Made by a program: the position numbers and the translations under genes
Origin: JACQFK01 sp964619955
GTDB taxonomy: Bacteria > Planctomycetota > MHYJ01 > JACPRB01
Assembly (NCBI GenBank): GCA_964619955.1
Contig: CAZUJF010000016.1
Coordinates: 1-64,000 of the forward strand
Direction of reading: 5' to 3'
DNA length: 64,000 bases
The notes under the pieces: model-generated
The model's input: only the letters and a program-made list of their open reading frames with translations
What the model was told of the DNA's origin: nothing
Databases searched by the model: none
Shown: piece after piece, positions 48,713 to 57,827 of the stretch
How the letters are laid out: the number at the start of each line of letters is the position of its first letter
How positions within the stretch are numbered: position 1 is the stretch's first letter

Positions 48713-50224
48713 CTACTTCACGTACACCTCGTGGTGCCCGTCCAGGAGCAGCGGCGTTTCCGACAAACCGGCATGAATCCGCAGCTTCCGGATCGTCTCC
48801 CGCTGCGACGCGTGGGGACTGGAGGCGGACACGACCAGGGCTCCGATCCGGCACCCCCGGGAGCCTTGCAGATACTCCGGCCAGCGTTCCAGCGCCACGC
48901 TCTTCCAGTCCGGGATCATCAGGGCCCGGCGCCCCGCGTAATAGGGGATCTCGGGGGACCAGTCGTGGCCGATGATCACCAGGAGATCCTCCGGACCGGT
49001 CGAGCGCCCGAGATCCCGGCTGAACCGGAGCAGACCGGCCTGCGAGTCGGCCGACTGGACCGGGTGGTAGGCCTCGAAGTATCGGTATCCCATAAGGGCG
49101 GTGACGGCGAGGAAGAGCGGGAGCCGGGCGCGGCGCCAGGAACCTTCCGACTCCCCGAGCCCCTCCAGCGCGAACGCCACGCCCGCCACCAGAAAGACCT
49201 GGTTTGCGAACCCGTAGTATTCGTGCTCGTGGTGGAGATTGGTGAAGATCGCGGGTGCGAGGACATGGAGCCCCAGACAGGCCAGGAATTCCTTGCGCCG
49301 GCGGCCGGTGCCGAGGACCACGGCTCCCGACAGGACGAGCACGAACAGACTGCCCACGGCGAGCCGGCCGCGTTCCAGGATCTGTCCCCAGACCTGCCAG
49401 GACAGCTTCTGGCTCCAGGTGCCGAAATTCCAGTCCCACAAGGCCGCCGACGTGAGCGAGCGGCCGAGCGCGTTTTCCGATTTCACGCCGTCCGTGAAGA
49501 CCGTCCAGAGCGACGCCGCGAGCAGGGGCGGGACAAAAAGCACGGCCCCTTCCAGGAGGATCCGGATCCGGACCCGGGACTCCTTCCTCCCCTTCCAGTC
49601 CGCGAGCCATGCGCTTCCCCGGCACAGCAGAAGCAGGGCTGCGAACGGCGGCAGCGTCGTGACCTTCACGCAGGCCCCCAGCACTCCGCAGACGGCCGCC
49701 CCGATGAGGCGCGGGCGGCCGGCAGGGCCTCCCGGCGCCCGCCCGAGCGCCGCATACGAAAGACACAGGAACAGCGCGGTGGATTCGATGAGAAAACAAC
49801 GCGCCCAATAGAGATGGAAGGGGCTGACGAGGAGCAGGCAGAGCGCGAGGAGGCGGCCCTCCGCCGCCACGCCCAGGCTGCGAAGCAGGGAATGGCAGGG
49901 GATCAGACAGAGCAGGAAGAACAGGATGCTCACCAGGCGGCCCGTCTGGTCGATGGCCGTGCCGAAGATCGTGACCAGGACCGCGACGATCCATTGATAG
50001 AGGGGAAATTCCATCGGGATCGACCAGGGCGCGCCCAGGACCGGCGTCTCATACGCAAGACGCGGCAGCTGGCCGACCATGGCGCGGACCGTGATCGCCG
50101 TCTGTGTCTGCCGGAAGGAATAGAGGTCCAGCAGAGGACGGCCCCAGCCGACCGTCAGCGCCCAGATCGCATAGCCCCCGCACACGAGAAGCCACGCCGT
50201 CGCGGGGGAGCGAAGAGATCTCAT
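48713..50224 (-). CDS. Polytopic glycosyltransferase-like membrane protein (GT39/ArnT type)
   Basis: 503 residues with about 10-11 hydrophobic helices and a short C-terminal soluble domain. Early loop motif GRPLLDLYSFRQTQTA fits the first periplasmic loop of GT-C enzymes, which bear the catalytic acid (the Asp in LLDLYS), followed by MEFPLYQWIV and FLIESTALFL. GT-C enzymes use lipid-linked sugars outside the membrane. The acceptor is unknown. ATG 50224 chosen at the first TM; an in-frame ATG at 50245 is possible. Confidence 0.8.
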   Translation of the reverse strand: MRSLRSPATAWLLVCGGYAIWALTVGWGRPLLDLYSFRQTQTAITVRAMVGQLPRLAYETPVLGAPWSIPMEFPLYQWIVAVLVTIFGTAIDQTGRLVSILFFLLCLIPCHSLLRSLGVAAEGRLLALCLLLVSPFHLYWARCFLIESTALFLCLSYAALGRAPGGPAGRPRLIGAAVCGVLGACVKVTTLPPFAALLLLCRGSAWLADWKGRKESRVRIRILLEGAVLFVPPLLAASLWTVFTDGVKSENALGRSLTSAALWDWNFGTWSQKLSWQVWGQILERGRLAVGSLFVLVLSGAVVLGTGRRRKEFLACLGLHVLAPAIFTNLHHEHEYYGFANQVFLVAGVAFALEGLGESEGSWRRARLPLFLAVTALMGYRYFEAYHPVQSADSQAGLLRFSRDLGRSTGPEDLLVIIGHDWSPEIPYYAGRRALMIPDWKSVALERWPEYLQGSRGCRIGALVVSASSPHASQRETIRKLRIHAGLSETPLLLDGHHEVYVK

Positions 50225-50322
50225 ACCCGCTGTGAACCATATCATGTTCGGCGGCGGCGCGGGCACCCGGGGGTTCGGCCTTCCCAACTCCGCCCGATCC
50301 ATGCTTGAATGGACGGCCGAAG

Positions 50323-51162
50323 ATGCTCCGACCGTTCGCGCTGCTGCTCCTGCTTTCGGTCCAGGACTCCGGAAAGAACCTCCTCGAGATCCCCGCCGAC
50401 CTCGTCGTGCCCCGGATGACGGACGAGGCGCCCGCCGCGGGCCGGCGCGTCAAACGACGCCTCGCGGGCCACGAGGCCACGGAGCTGTATCACGCCCTCC
50501 ATCTGCCGGCCGACTGGCAGCCCGGGCGGACGTATCCCGTGCTCGTCGAATACGCGGGCAACGGCGGCTATCGCAACGCGCTGGGCGACGTCTCGCACGG
50601 GACGCCCGAAGGCAGCAACCTGGGCTACGGCATCTCCGGGGGCAAGGGCATGCTCTGGCTCTGCCTTCCCTATGTCGATCCCTCGCAGAAGAAGATCCAG
50701 ACGACCTGGTGGGGGGATGTCCCGGCGACGCTCGACTACGCCCGCCGCGCGATCCGCCAGGTCTGCGAAGATTTCGGCGGCGACCCGAAGCGGCTCGTGC
50801 TCGCGGGCTTCTCGCGTGGGGCGATCGCGGGCAACTACCTCGGCCTGCACGACGACGAAACGTCGGGGCTCTGGCGCGCGATCATCTGCCACAGCCATTA
50901 CGACGGCGTGCGCCGCTGGGGCCAGCCGAAGGACGACCCCGACAGCGCGAAGCAGCGTCTCGAACGCCTCAAGGGCCGGCCGCAGTGGATCAGCCACGAA
51001 GGCTCGGTCGAGCCCGCCCGGAAGTACCTGGAGGCGACGGGGATCGCCGGGAACTTCACGTTCGTCGCGCTGCCCTTCCCGAACCACACGGACGCCTGGG
51101 TCCTGCGCGACCTGCCGGAGCGCACCCGGCTCCGCGACTGGCTGCGCAAAGCCCTCGAGTAG
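50323..51162 (+). CDS. Secreted alpha/beta-hydrolase (esterase-like)
   Basis: 279 residues with a short signal peptide (MLRPFALLLLLSVQD). Nucleophile elbow GFSRGAIAG near residues 163-171, preceded by GGDPKRLVLA; the catalytic His is likely in FPNHTDAW near the C terminus. VEYAGNGGYRNALG resembles the oxyanion region. An esterase or peptidase outside the cytoplasm is likely. ATG 50323 begins the signal peptide; a TTG at 50305 would add six residues. Convergent with the DUF1080 gene at a 2-base gap. Confidence 0.82.
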   Translation: MLRPFALLLLLSVQDSGKNLLEIPADLVVPRMTDEAPAAGRRVKRRLAGHEATELYHALHLPADWQPGRTYPVLVEYAGNGGYRNALGDVSHGTPEGSNLGYGISGGKGMLWLCLPYVDPSQKKIQTTWWGDVPATLDYARRAIRQVCEDFGGDPKRLVLAGFSRGAIAGNYLGLHDDETSGLWRAIICHSHYDGVRRWGQPKDDPDSAKQRLERLKGRPQWISHEGSVEPARKYLEATGIAGNFTFVALPFPNHTDAWVLRDLPERTRLRDWLRKALE

Positions 51163-51164
51163 CT

Positions 51165-51980
51165 TTATTCGATCAGGCCGGCCGGGATCTCCGTCAGCGG
51201 CCGGACCTCCAGGTTCCGCCAGTAGATCTCCGCGCTCTCGGACTGGATCTGGATCTTCCCCTTCGTCAGCGGGACTTCCTTCCCGCCCACCTTGTGACGA
51301 AGCCCCGACAGGGCCAGGTTGACGCGGCCGTTCACCACATGCAGGCTCTGCTGGCCGACGCAGATGAATTCGACGACGTTCCATTCGCCCGGCCGCTCGT
51401 GGTCCGCGTCCCGGAGGATGCGCCGCGCCACGCCGCGCTGCAGCGGCGCCCCGCGGCGGTAGACGAGATCGCTCTTGGGATTCGAGGGATCCTTCAGCAC
51501 GGCTTCGACGTCGACGAGCGCCCCGACGAGGCTGTGGAAGTCGCCGCAGTCGCGCTCCTGGATCTGCATCTCGAAGGACTTCATCCAGAAGCCGCTCTGC
51601 GCGCCGTGTGGACCCACGCAGTGGTAGAGCAGGCCGTTGTCGCGCACGGTCTTTTCCCGCGGCGGCCACTTCTTCGAGCCCCACTTGAACTCCGCGCGGA
51701 ACTGGTAGTTCTCGAACTCCTCCTTCGTGGTGAGCGCGCCCCAGATCTCGCCGGAGATGCGCAGGGCGGGCCGCCCGTCCATCTCGACGACGCCGAAGAC
51801 GCCCTTCGGATCTTTCTGCAGCCCGGGCGCCTCGGCGAGACCCACGCTCGGGTGCGGCTTCCCCAGCCAGGTTTCCCAGCCGTCGAGGTCCTTCCCGTTC
51901 CAGATCGGCCGCCAGGACTCTTGGGCCGCGAGCGGCAGGGCGCAGAGCAGCTGCATCAGCAGCATCGCGGGGCGCTTCAT
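51165..51980 (-). CDS. DUF1080 (3-keto-disaccharide hydrolase-like) secreted protein
   Basis: 271 residues, signal peptide 1-20 (LLMQLLCALPLAAQE). DUF1080 pattern: PIWNGKDLDGWETW near 25-38, ENYQFRAEFKWGSKKWPPR, NGLLYHCVG, FEMQIQERDCGDFH, GEWNVVEFICVG and the ending IQIQSESAEIYWRNLEVRPL. A concanavalin-like sandwich fold very common in Planctomycetota; some members hydrolyse oxidised disaccharides or bind glycans. No sulfatase or oxidoreductase partner next to it. Confidence 0.93.
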   Translation of the reverse strand: MKRPAMLLMQLLCALPLAAQESWRPIWNGKDLDGWETWLGKPHPSVGLAEAPGLQKDPKGVFGVVEMDGRPALRISGEIWGALTTKEEFENYQFRAEFKWGSKKWPPREKTVRDNGLLYHCVGPHGAQSGFWMKSFEMQIQERDCGDFHSLVGALVDVEAVLKDPSNPKSDLVYRRGAPLQRGVARRILRDADHERPGEWNVVEFICVGQQSLHVVNGRVNLALSGLRHKVGGKEVPLTKGKIQIQSESAEIYWRNLEVRPLTEIPAGLIE

Positions 51981-52078
51981 GGGTGCTGTCTCCCTGAACC
52001 TGTGCCCCCATAAGCGCGAACGGCGGCCGGCATTACGCCCTCCCGCTCACGCGGCTGGCGCGGGTCCCGGCGCGGGCG

Positions 52079-52084
52079 TAGAAT
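52079..52084 (+). promoter_or_regulatory. -10 box of the MenA/MenT-like pair
   Basis: TAGAAT, 6 bases before the ATG at 52091, implying a leaderless transcript. -35 not clear. Confidence 0.45.
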
Positions 52085-52090
52085 GGATTC

Positions 52091-52288
52091 ATGGGTTCCG
52101 AACTGACGCCGGAATACGTCGCCGCGCTGCGCCGCATGACGGGACGCCAGAAGCTCGACGCGGCAACGGCCTTGTACTGGACGGCGAAGCGCGTGAAGGC
52201 GGCCGGCCTGCGCCGCGCGCATCCCGACTGGACCGAGGAGCGCGTGCAGCTGGAAGTCAGGGAGATCTTCCTCCGTGCCTCCCCCTGA
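52091..52288 (+). CDS. Small antitoxin-like protein (MenA1/Rv0078B-type)
   Basis: 65 residues, all helical and basic: YVAALRRMTGRQKLDAATAL, then KRVKAAGLRRAHPDWTEERV, then EIFLRASP. The pattern of a short helix pair with HPDW-x-EERV resembles small proteins encoded before nucleotidyltransferases, such as the MenA1 antitoxin. It overlaps the downstream nucleotidyltransferase by 14 bases. The antitoxin role is inference from the pairing and the resemblance. Confidence 0.72.
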   Translation: MGSELTPEYVAALRRMTGRQKLDAATALYWTAKRVKAAGLRRAHPDWTEERVQLEVREIFLRASP

Positions 52289-52844
52289 TCCGGTGTTCCG
52301 CTTCACCCGGAAGCTCCAGGGCCTGGGGGTGCGGCACATGGTCGCCGGGAGCGTCGCGGCGATGTTCTACGGCGAGCCCCGCCTGACGAACGACGTGGAC
52401 ATCATCGTCTCCCTCGCCGAAACGGATCTGCCGCGCTTCGAGGCGGCCTTCCCCGACGCGGAGTTCTACCGCCCTCCGAGGGAAGTCCTCCTGGTCGAGC
52501 TGAGCCGCACCCGGCGGGGGCATTTCAACCTGATTGATCAGCAGACCGGTTTCAAGGCGGACATCTACCTGGCGGGCAAGGACCCGCTCCAGGAGTGGGG
52601 TTTGGCACGGTGCCGCAAGGAGGATCTGGACGGCGAATCGGTGACGTTCGCCCCGCCGGAATACGTGATCCTGAAGAAGCTGCAGTATTTCCAGGAAGGC
52701 GGATCAGAGAAGCACATACGGGACATCCAGCGCATGCTGGTTGGACTTGGGGACGCCTGGGACCGCTCGGTGCTGATGAACAAGATCGACGAGCACGGGC
52801 TTGGGGCGGTCTGGGCCCGCGTCACGGGGCCGTCAGTGTCCTGA
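52275..52844 (+). CDS. MenT/AbiEii-like nucleotidyltransferase
   Basis: 189 residues. NTase signature GSVAAMFYGEPRLTNDVDIIV (Gly25-Ser26, Asp40 and Asp42 as metal ligands) and a third acidic residue in GFKADIY. The C-terminal helices (EYVILKKLQYFQEGGSEKHIRDIQRML) are like AbiEii/MenT proteins, which in toxin systems add nucleotides to tRNA acceptor ends. The GTG at 52275 overlaps the small gene by 14 bases, so they are one unit. A housekeeping or defence NTase remains possible. Confidence 0.85.
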   Translation: MPPPDPVFRFTRKLQGLGVRHMVAGSVAAMFYGEPRLTNDVDIIVSLAETDLPRFEAAFPDAEFYRPPREVLLVELSRTRRGHFNLIDQQTGFKADIYLAGKDPLQEWGLARCRKEDLDGESVTFAPPEYVILKKLQYFQEGGSEKHIRDIQRMLVGLGDAWDRSVLMNKIDEHGLGAVWARVTGPSVS

Positions 52845-52861
52845 GGCTGCGCTCGTCTCCG

Positions 52862-53674
52862 TTACTGGGATGCGGTCTCCGGATGGCCCTTCGGGACCGC
52901 GGAGCCCTCGCGGATCAGCGCGTAGCGGGCGCCCTCCGGCTGCTTGCTGATCATGATGTTCGCCAGCCGCGCCCCGTTGCCGCCCGCCGGCGTGTGGTAT
53001 GAGCCGCCGTAGACGAGATGGTCGCCGGTGGACAGGTCGCCGTAGCCACCCGTGGCCCCGACCCAGACCCAGTGCCAGCGGTTGCCGATCACGTCGTAGA
53101 GGCCCCACGCGTTCGGCTTCTTCTGCGCGACCGGATGCATGCGCTTGTCCGAGTTCGCCTTGACCCAGGCGTAGGCCTCCGCGTCCGCCTCCGTGTTGCC
53201 GCCCGGGTTCATCGTCGCGGCGCCGGCGCGCGCCGCATACTCCAGCCGCGCCCGGTCGGGAAGGATCGGCTTCCAGCCCTTCGGAGCAACCTTGGCCAGC
53301 GCGGGAAGGACCTTGTCCATGACGTCGCGATACGGGAGCGCGGCAGGCAGCTTTGGGTCGCTGTCGGCGGCCGTCTCCGGCGAATCCGACTTCATCAGCT
53401 CGCGATACCCTTCCACGGTCAGCTGGGTTTCCATCATGTAGAAGGCTTCGGCGATCGTCTCGGGCCGGAGTCGCTCGTCGCCTTCATGGCCCGACTCGGT
53501 CGCGGGACTGCCCAGCTCGAACTTCCCCGCGGGGATGAGCCGGAAGCTCAGCGAGCCGATCTTCAGCGTCTCGGGGATGTTCAGCGTCTTGGCGGTCTCG
53601 GCCTGCCGTCGCGCGGCCTCCGCCGCATCGAAGGGCCAGGCCTCTTGCGTCAGGAGAACGAGAAGGAGCAGCAT
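52862..53674 (-). CDS. FGE/SUMF1-fold secreted protein without cysteine
   Basis: 270 residues, hydrophobic start (LLLLVLLTQ). Formylglycine-generating-enzyme-like blocks: FRLIPAGKFELGSPATESG, ERLRPETIAEAFYMMETQLTVEGY, PDRARLEYAARAGA, NAWGLYDVIGNRWHWV and YGGSYHTP. The protein has no Cys at all, so the copper-binding cysteines of true FGE are missing; it cannot convert sulfatase cysteines. It more likely binds a ligand or is a catalytic relative of another kind. Convergent with the NTase gene. Confidence 0.85.
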   Translation of the reverse strand: MLLLLVLLTQEAWPFDAAEAARRQAETAKTLNIPETLKIGSLSFRLIPAGKFELGSPATESGHEGDERLRPETIAEAFYMMETQLTVEGYRELMKSDSPETAADSDPKLPAALPYRDVMDKVLPALAKVAPKGWKPILPDRARLEYAARAGAATMNPGGNTEADAEAYAWVKANSDKRMHPVAQKKPNAWGLYDVIGNRWHWVWVGATGGYGDLSTGDHLVYGGSYHTPAGGNGARLANIMISKQPEGARYALIREGSAVPKGHPETASQ

Positions 53675-53769
53675 CGCTCAGTAGTACGCTGCGGACCGGG
53701 GCCCGGACGCAAGCCGTGGGCTTGAAGATCCCGATATCGACTGCCTCGCTGAGCCCAGGGAGGCCCTGG

Positions 53770-54084
53770 TTACGAGCCTTTCACCACCGCGTGCATGAAA
53801 AGGAAAAAGTTTACGAAGCCCAGCACGATCAGGAGAAGATGAATTGCAATCAGCCTCCTTCGTAGAGAGGGCTCAAGCTGAAATATGCCGTACCGAAGAA
53901 AAATCAGCACCGCTGCGACCAACGGTAAAATTGAAAGGGCAATCCACACTGCGGGAATCGCACGTACCGGAGGGTTCAGGCCGACCAGCATCAGAATCGG
54001 CCCTGCCACCAAGTCGATGGCGATATAGGCAATGAGAATGACAACTACCCTTCTTAGCGGCGCTCTGGACGTGGTCATCGTCAT
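53770..54084 (-). CDS. Small membrane protein, unknown
   Basis: 104 residues with three hydrophobic helices: about 14-35 (VVVILIAYIAIDLVAGPILML), 43-62 and 76-97. Short basic start MTMTTSRAPLRR. The GC content is lower than in its neighbours. Start taken as ATG 54084; the frame is open further up, without a clear alternative. No family recognised. No promoter seen. Confidence 0.6.
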   Translation of the reverse strand: MTMTTSRAPLRRVVVILIAYIAIDLVAGPILMLVGLNPPVRAIPAVWIALSILPLVAAVLIFLRYGIFQLEPSLRRRLIAIHLLLIVLGFVNFFLFMHAVVKGS

Positions 54085-54280
54085 GCCATCCCGATGCAAA
54101 CTCCCAAGCGCATCCCAGGACCGGATAACCCCAGCTTGCCTGCTTGATTGCACCCTCGTGGGGAATCTTCGTCGGATTATACCCTTCATGCTCCGCATCC
54201 CCTTGCCGCCCGCCCGGACGAACCAGCTTCGCCGCATTTTTTCTCGTTGAACCGGGGGCCCCCCGGCATAGTGGGAGGGT

Positions 54281-54838
54281 ATGGAGCACCTGGACACCGA
54301 CGCCCTGGTCGCCCGCATCCGGGCGGGGGAGACCGAGCTCTTCGCCGAGCTCGTCCGCCGCCACCAGCAGGATGCGCGCGTCGTCGTCGCCGCCCTCCTC
54401 CGGGACCTCCGCTCCACCGAAGACCTCGTCCAGCAGGCCTTCGTCAATGCGTACCTGCATCTGGACCGCTTCCGGAAGGGGGGCGACTTCGCCCACTGGA
54501 TCAAGGCCATCGCCCGCAACCTCGCCCGCATGGAGCTGCGCACGAAGTCCCGCGAGGGACGCCGCCTCGACGGCTACCAGGCCCTGCTCGAGAGCCGCTG
54601 GCGCGACGAGACCGAGGCCGGACGCCGCGAGGACGCCGTCGGCGACGCGCTCCGGCTCTGCCGCAAGGACGTCGGCGGGGATGCCGCCCGCGCCCTCTCC
54701 ATGCGCTACGAACAGAACCGCCCCTTCGGCGAAATCTCGGCCGAGCTCGGCCGCAGCGTCGAGGCCACCCGCCAGCTCCTGACCCGCGTCCGCCTCTCGC
54801 TCCGCGACTGCATCCAGAAGAGGCTCGCCGGATCATGA
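54281..54838 (+). CDS. ECF RNA polymerase sigma factor
   Basis: 185 residues with region 2 (RRHQQDARVVVAALLRDLRSTEDLVQQAFVNAYLHLDRF, then FAHWIKAIARNLARMEL) and region 4 (ALSMRYEQNRPFGEISAELGRSVEATRQLLTRVRLSLRDCIQ). It overlaps the FecR gene downstream by ATGA, the common layout of sigma plus its membrane regulator. GGGAGGG lies 2 bases before the ATG, after a CCGGGGGCCCCCCGG palindrome (54247-54261). Confidence 0.93.
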   Translation: MEHLDTDALVARIRAGETELFAELVRRHQQDARVVVAALLRDLRSTEDLVQQAFVNAYLHLDRFRKGGDFAHWIKAIARNLARMELRTKSREGRRLDGYQALLESRWRDETEAGRREDAVGDALRLCRKDVGGDAARALSMRYEQNRPFGEISAELGRSVEATRQLLTRVRLSLRDCIQKRLAGS

Positions 54839-56046
54839 ACCGCGCCGAGGAACTCGTCCTGAAACAGGCCGACGCCGGGCTCGATTCCGCGGAGGAGGCC
54901 GAGCTCGAGCTCCTGCTCCGCGATCCGGCGACCGCCGCCCGCTGCTTCGAGCTGATCGAGATCGAGGCCGCGCTCCGGGCCGGACGAAACGATGCGGCGC
55001 TGCCCGCCGCGGTGCTCGCCGCCGTGATCCATGACCGGGATTCGCGGACCGAGACGGCGGTGCTGGAACGCCTCCGCGGTCTCTCGCCCAAGTGGCGGCC
55101 GCCGCGATGGAAGCGGGCGCTCGTGATCCTGTCGCTCGCGGCCGGCGCCCTGCTGGCCGTGCTGCTCGCGGTGGTCCGCGGCGAGGCGCCGATCGGCGTG
55201 GTCCTGCAATCGTCCGCTTCGGATCCCGCGCTGCTGAAACGGGCCGGTACCGAAACGCCGCTGTCCGACGGCTCCGCCTTGCGCGCGGGCGACGGTCTGC
55301 GCAGCGGGCCGAAGGCCGTCGAGATCGACATCACCGGGATCGCCCGCCTCCGGCTGGAGCCGTTCACCGAGCTGATCCTGACCGGCCCCCTGCGCTTCGA
55401 GCTGCGCGAAGGGGAGCTCGAGGCCGATGTCCGGCCCCAGGCGCCGGGACGCCCGCTCGTGATCTCGGCCCCGGACGCCCGCGCGGTGGTGCTCGGAACC
55501 CGGCTCAAGCTCTCCGCCGCGGCGGACGGCACCCGGCTCGAAGTGCGCACGGGCAGCGTCCGGCTCGTGCGGGAGACCGACGGCGCGGAACTCGTCGTCG
55601 GCGAGTGCGAATACAGCGTCGCGGCGGCGGAGGCCGCGTTCGAAATCTCCCGCGTCGAGGCGGACGCGGCGGCGCCCCCCGAGGTGACCCGCTTCAGCCT
55701 CATCACGCACGACTCCCCCCGGGAGCCGATCCCGGGCTTCGAGGACCTCAAGGACGGCGCCGTCATCGATCTCGCCCGCCTGCCCACGCGACGGATCAAC
55801 CTCCGGGTGGACACCCGGCCGGCAAAGGTCGGCAGCGTGCGCTTCTCGGCGGAAGGACGCGCGAAGTTCAACACCGAAATGGTCCGGCCCTACACCCTCG
55901 TGCCGCACAACGGCCGGAAGGGCACCGTGTGGACTCCTCGTCCGGGGACCCAGACGGTCAGCGTCACGCCGTTCAGCGGCAGCTACGGGAACGGCGTCCG
56001 GGGCAGGACCGTCTCCCTCACCTTCACCGTGGTGGATTCCGAATGA
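54835..56046 (+). CDS. FecR-domain membrane regulator (anti-sigma-like)
   Basis: 403 residues. N-terminal cytosolic region (1-90; LKQADAGLDSAEEAELELLLRD is the usual anti-sigma-like helix block), one TM near 98-120, then a FecR domain (about 150-260: DGSALRAGDGLRSG, LEPFTELILTG, ISAPDARAVVLGTRLKL, VRTGSVRLV). The C-terminal 130 residues are beta-rich. It should hold the overlapping sigma factor at the membrane or sense an envelope signal. Confidence 0.9.
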   Translation: MNRAEELVLKQADAGLDSAEEAELELLLRDPATAARCFELIEIEAALRAGRNDAALPAAVLAAVIHDRDSRTETAVLERLRGLSPKWRPPRWKRALVILSLAAGALLAVLLAVVRGEAPIGVVLQSSASDPALLKRAGTETPLSDGSALRAGDGLRSGPKAVEIDITGIARLRLEPFTELILTGPLRFELREGELEADVRPQAPGRPLVISAPDARAVVLGTRLKLSAAADGTRLEVRTGSVRLVRETDGAELVVGECEYSVAAAEAAFEISRVEADAAAPPEVTRFSLITHDSPREPIPGFEDLKDGAVIDLARLPTRRINLRVDTRPAKVGSVRFSAEGRAKFNTEMVRPYTLVPHNGRKGTVWTPRPGTQTVSVTPFSGSYGNGVRGRTVSLTFTVVDSE

Positions 56047-56106
56047 AGCGGTGCGGCGTTTCGGGCCCCTTCCTCAGACCCTCCTGTTAACATTGCCGAA
56101 CCTCTC

Positions 56107-57813
56107 ATGCCGACGCTCTTGATTGCCGCGGGCGATGCGGCCTGGCGGCAGGTCTACGAGCCGCACGGCTGGTCCTGGCTGCCCTCCGCCCTCGTCGCCG
56201 CCCTGCCCGTCGTCGCGCTCCTGCTCGCGCTCACCGTCTTCCACCAGTCCGCCCCGCGCGCCGCCCTCATCGGCTCGATCGCCGCCTTCCTGCTCGCCGT
56301 GCTCTTCATCGGCATGCCCTGGGGCATGGCCCTGCGCGCCTTCGCCCTCGGCGCCGCCAACGGACTCCTCCCCATCGGCTGGATTGTCTTCACCGCGATG
56401 TTCCTCTTCCAGATCACCGTCGACACCGGCCAGTTCGAGATCATGAAGGCCTCGATCGCGCGGCTCACCGCGGACCGCCGCCTCCAGGTCCTCCTCATCG
56501 CGTTCTCCTTCGGCGCCATCCTCGAGGGCGCCGCGGGCTTCGGCACCCCGGTCGCGATCTCGGCCGCCCTGCTCGTCGGCCTCGGCTTCCGCGCCTTCCC
56601 CGCCGCCGTCCTCTGCCTCATCGCCAACACCGCCCCCGTCGCCTGGGGCTCCATCGGCACGCCGCTCCTGATGCTCGAGAAGGTCTCGGGGCTCCGCCTC
56701 GAGGACCTCAGCGCGATGAACGCCCGCATCCTCCCCTTCATGTCGCTGCTCGTCCCCCTCTGGCTCGTCCGCTCCATGACGACCTGGAAGGAGACCCGCG
56801 AGGTGCTCCCCGCCATCCTCGTGTCCGGCGGCTCCTTCGCCGTCACGCAGCTCCTCTGGGGGAACTTCGTCAACGTCGGGCTCGTGGACATCATCGCGGG
56901 CGCCGTCTCGCTGCTCGCGACCGCGCTCTTCCTCTCGCGCTGGAAGCCGGCCCGCATCTGGCGTTTCCCCGAGGAAGCCGCGGCGGCGGACCCGGACAGC
57001 GGCCCCCGCCACACCCGCGGACAGGTCTTCCGCGCCTGGCTCCCCTTCCTCGTGCTCTTCGTCTTCGTCGTCGGCTGGGGCCTGCTGCGCGAGGCCGTGA
57101 AGCTGGACGGCAAGAAGATCGACGCCTACGGCTGGGCCAATTTGAAAATGCCCGTGTCCGGCCTAGACCAGCAGGTCGTGCGCGTCCCGCCCGTCGAGGC
57201 GCACGAGAAACCGGAGGCCGCCGTCTACGAACTGAAATGGCTCACGGCCACCGGCACGGGCGTGCTGCTCGCCTGCCTCGTCGCGTCGCTGCTGCTCCGC
57301 CAGCCCGCGCGCGCCCTCGGACGCAGCTTCGTCTCGACGTGCAAACGCATGACGGTCCCGCTGCTCGCCATCGTCCCGATGCTCGGGCTCGCGTTCCTCA
57401 CGCGCTACAGCGGGGCGGACGCCATCCTCGGCCTCGCCTTTACCCACACGGGCTTCCTCTACCCCTTCTTCGGCACCTTCCTCGGCTGGCTGGGCGTCGC
57501 GCTCACCGGCAGCGACACCGCCTCCAACGCGCTCTTCGGCAGCCTGCAGCGCATCACCGCCGAGCAGCTCGGCCTGCCGCCCGTCCTCATGGCCTCCGCC
57601 AACTCCGCGGGCGGCGTCATGGGCAAGATGGTCGACGCCCAATCGATCGTCGTCGCCGCCACCGCCACCAACCTCGTCGGGCAGGAGGGCCCCATCCTGC
57701 TGAAGGTCATGATCCATTCCATCGCGCTCACCGCGATCGTCGGCGTCATCGTGATGATCTTCGCGTACCTGTGTCCGTTCCTGGTCCCGAGCGGCCTCAA
57801 GCTGCTCTTCTGA
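56107..57813 (+). CDS. lctP: L-lactate permease (LctP family)
   Basis: 568 residues with 12 or more hydrophobic helices. Family blocks: LEGAAGFGTPVAISAALLVGLGF near 140-160, IANTAPVAWGSIGTPL, LAIVPMLGLAFLTRYSG, FFGTFLGWLGVALTGSDTASNALFGSLQ and SANSAGGVMGKMVDAQSIVVA. Imports L-lactate (or glycolate) with protons. Possible -10 TAACAT at 56088-56093. Followed by the HIBADH-type reductase, 14 bases away, which may act on the same class of small hydroxy acids. Confidence 0.95.
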   Translation: MPTLLIAAGDAAWRQVYEPHGWSWLPSALVAALPVVALLLALTVFHQSAPRAALIGSIAAFLLAVLFIGMPWGMALRAFALGAANGLLPIGWIVFTAMFLFQITVDTGQFEIMKASIARLTADRRLQVLLIAFSFGAILEGAAGFGTPVAISAALLVGLGFRAFPAAVLCLIANTAPVAWGSIGTPLLMLEKVSGLRLEDLSAMNARILPFMSLLVPLWLVRSMTTWKETREVLPAILVSGGSFAVTQLLWGNFVNVGLVDIIAGAVSLLATALFLSRWKPARIWRFPEEAAAADPDSGPRHTRGQVFRAWLPFLVLFVFVVGWGLLREAVKLDGKKIDAYGWANLKMPVSGLDQQVVRVPPVEAHEKPEAAVYELKWLTATGTGVLLACLVASLLLRQPARALGRSFVSTCKRMTVPLLAIVPMLGLAFLTRYSGADAILGLAFTHTGFLYPFFGTFLGWLGVALTGSDTASNALFGSLQRITAEQLGLPPVLMASANSAGGVMGKMVDAQSIVVAATATNLVGQEGPILLKVMIHSIALTAIVGVIVMIFAYLCPFLVPSGLKLLF

Positions 57814-57827
57814 TCCGGAGGTCCCGC

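Noticed and set aside
52862..53674. Sulfatase-activating enzyme
   Set aside because: The protein contains no cysteine, so the copper site of FGE is absent.
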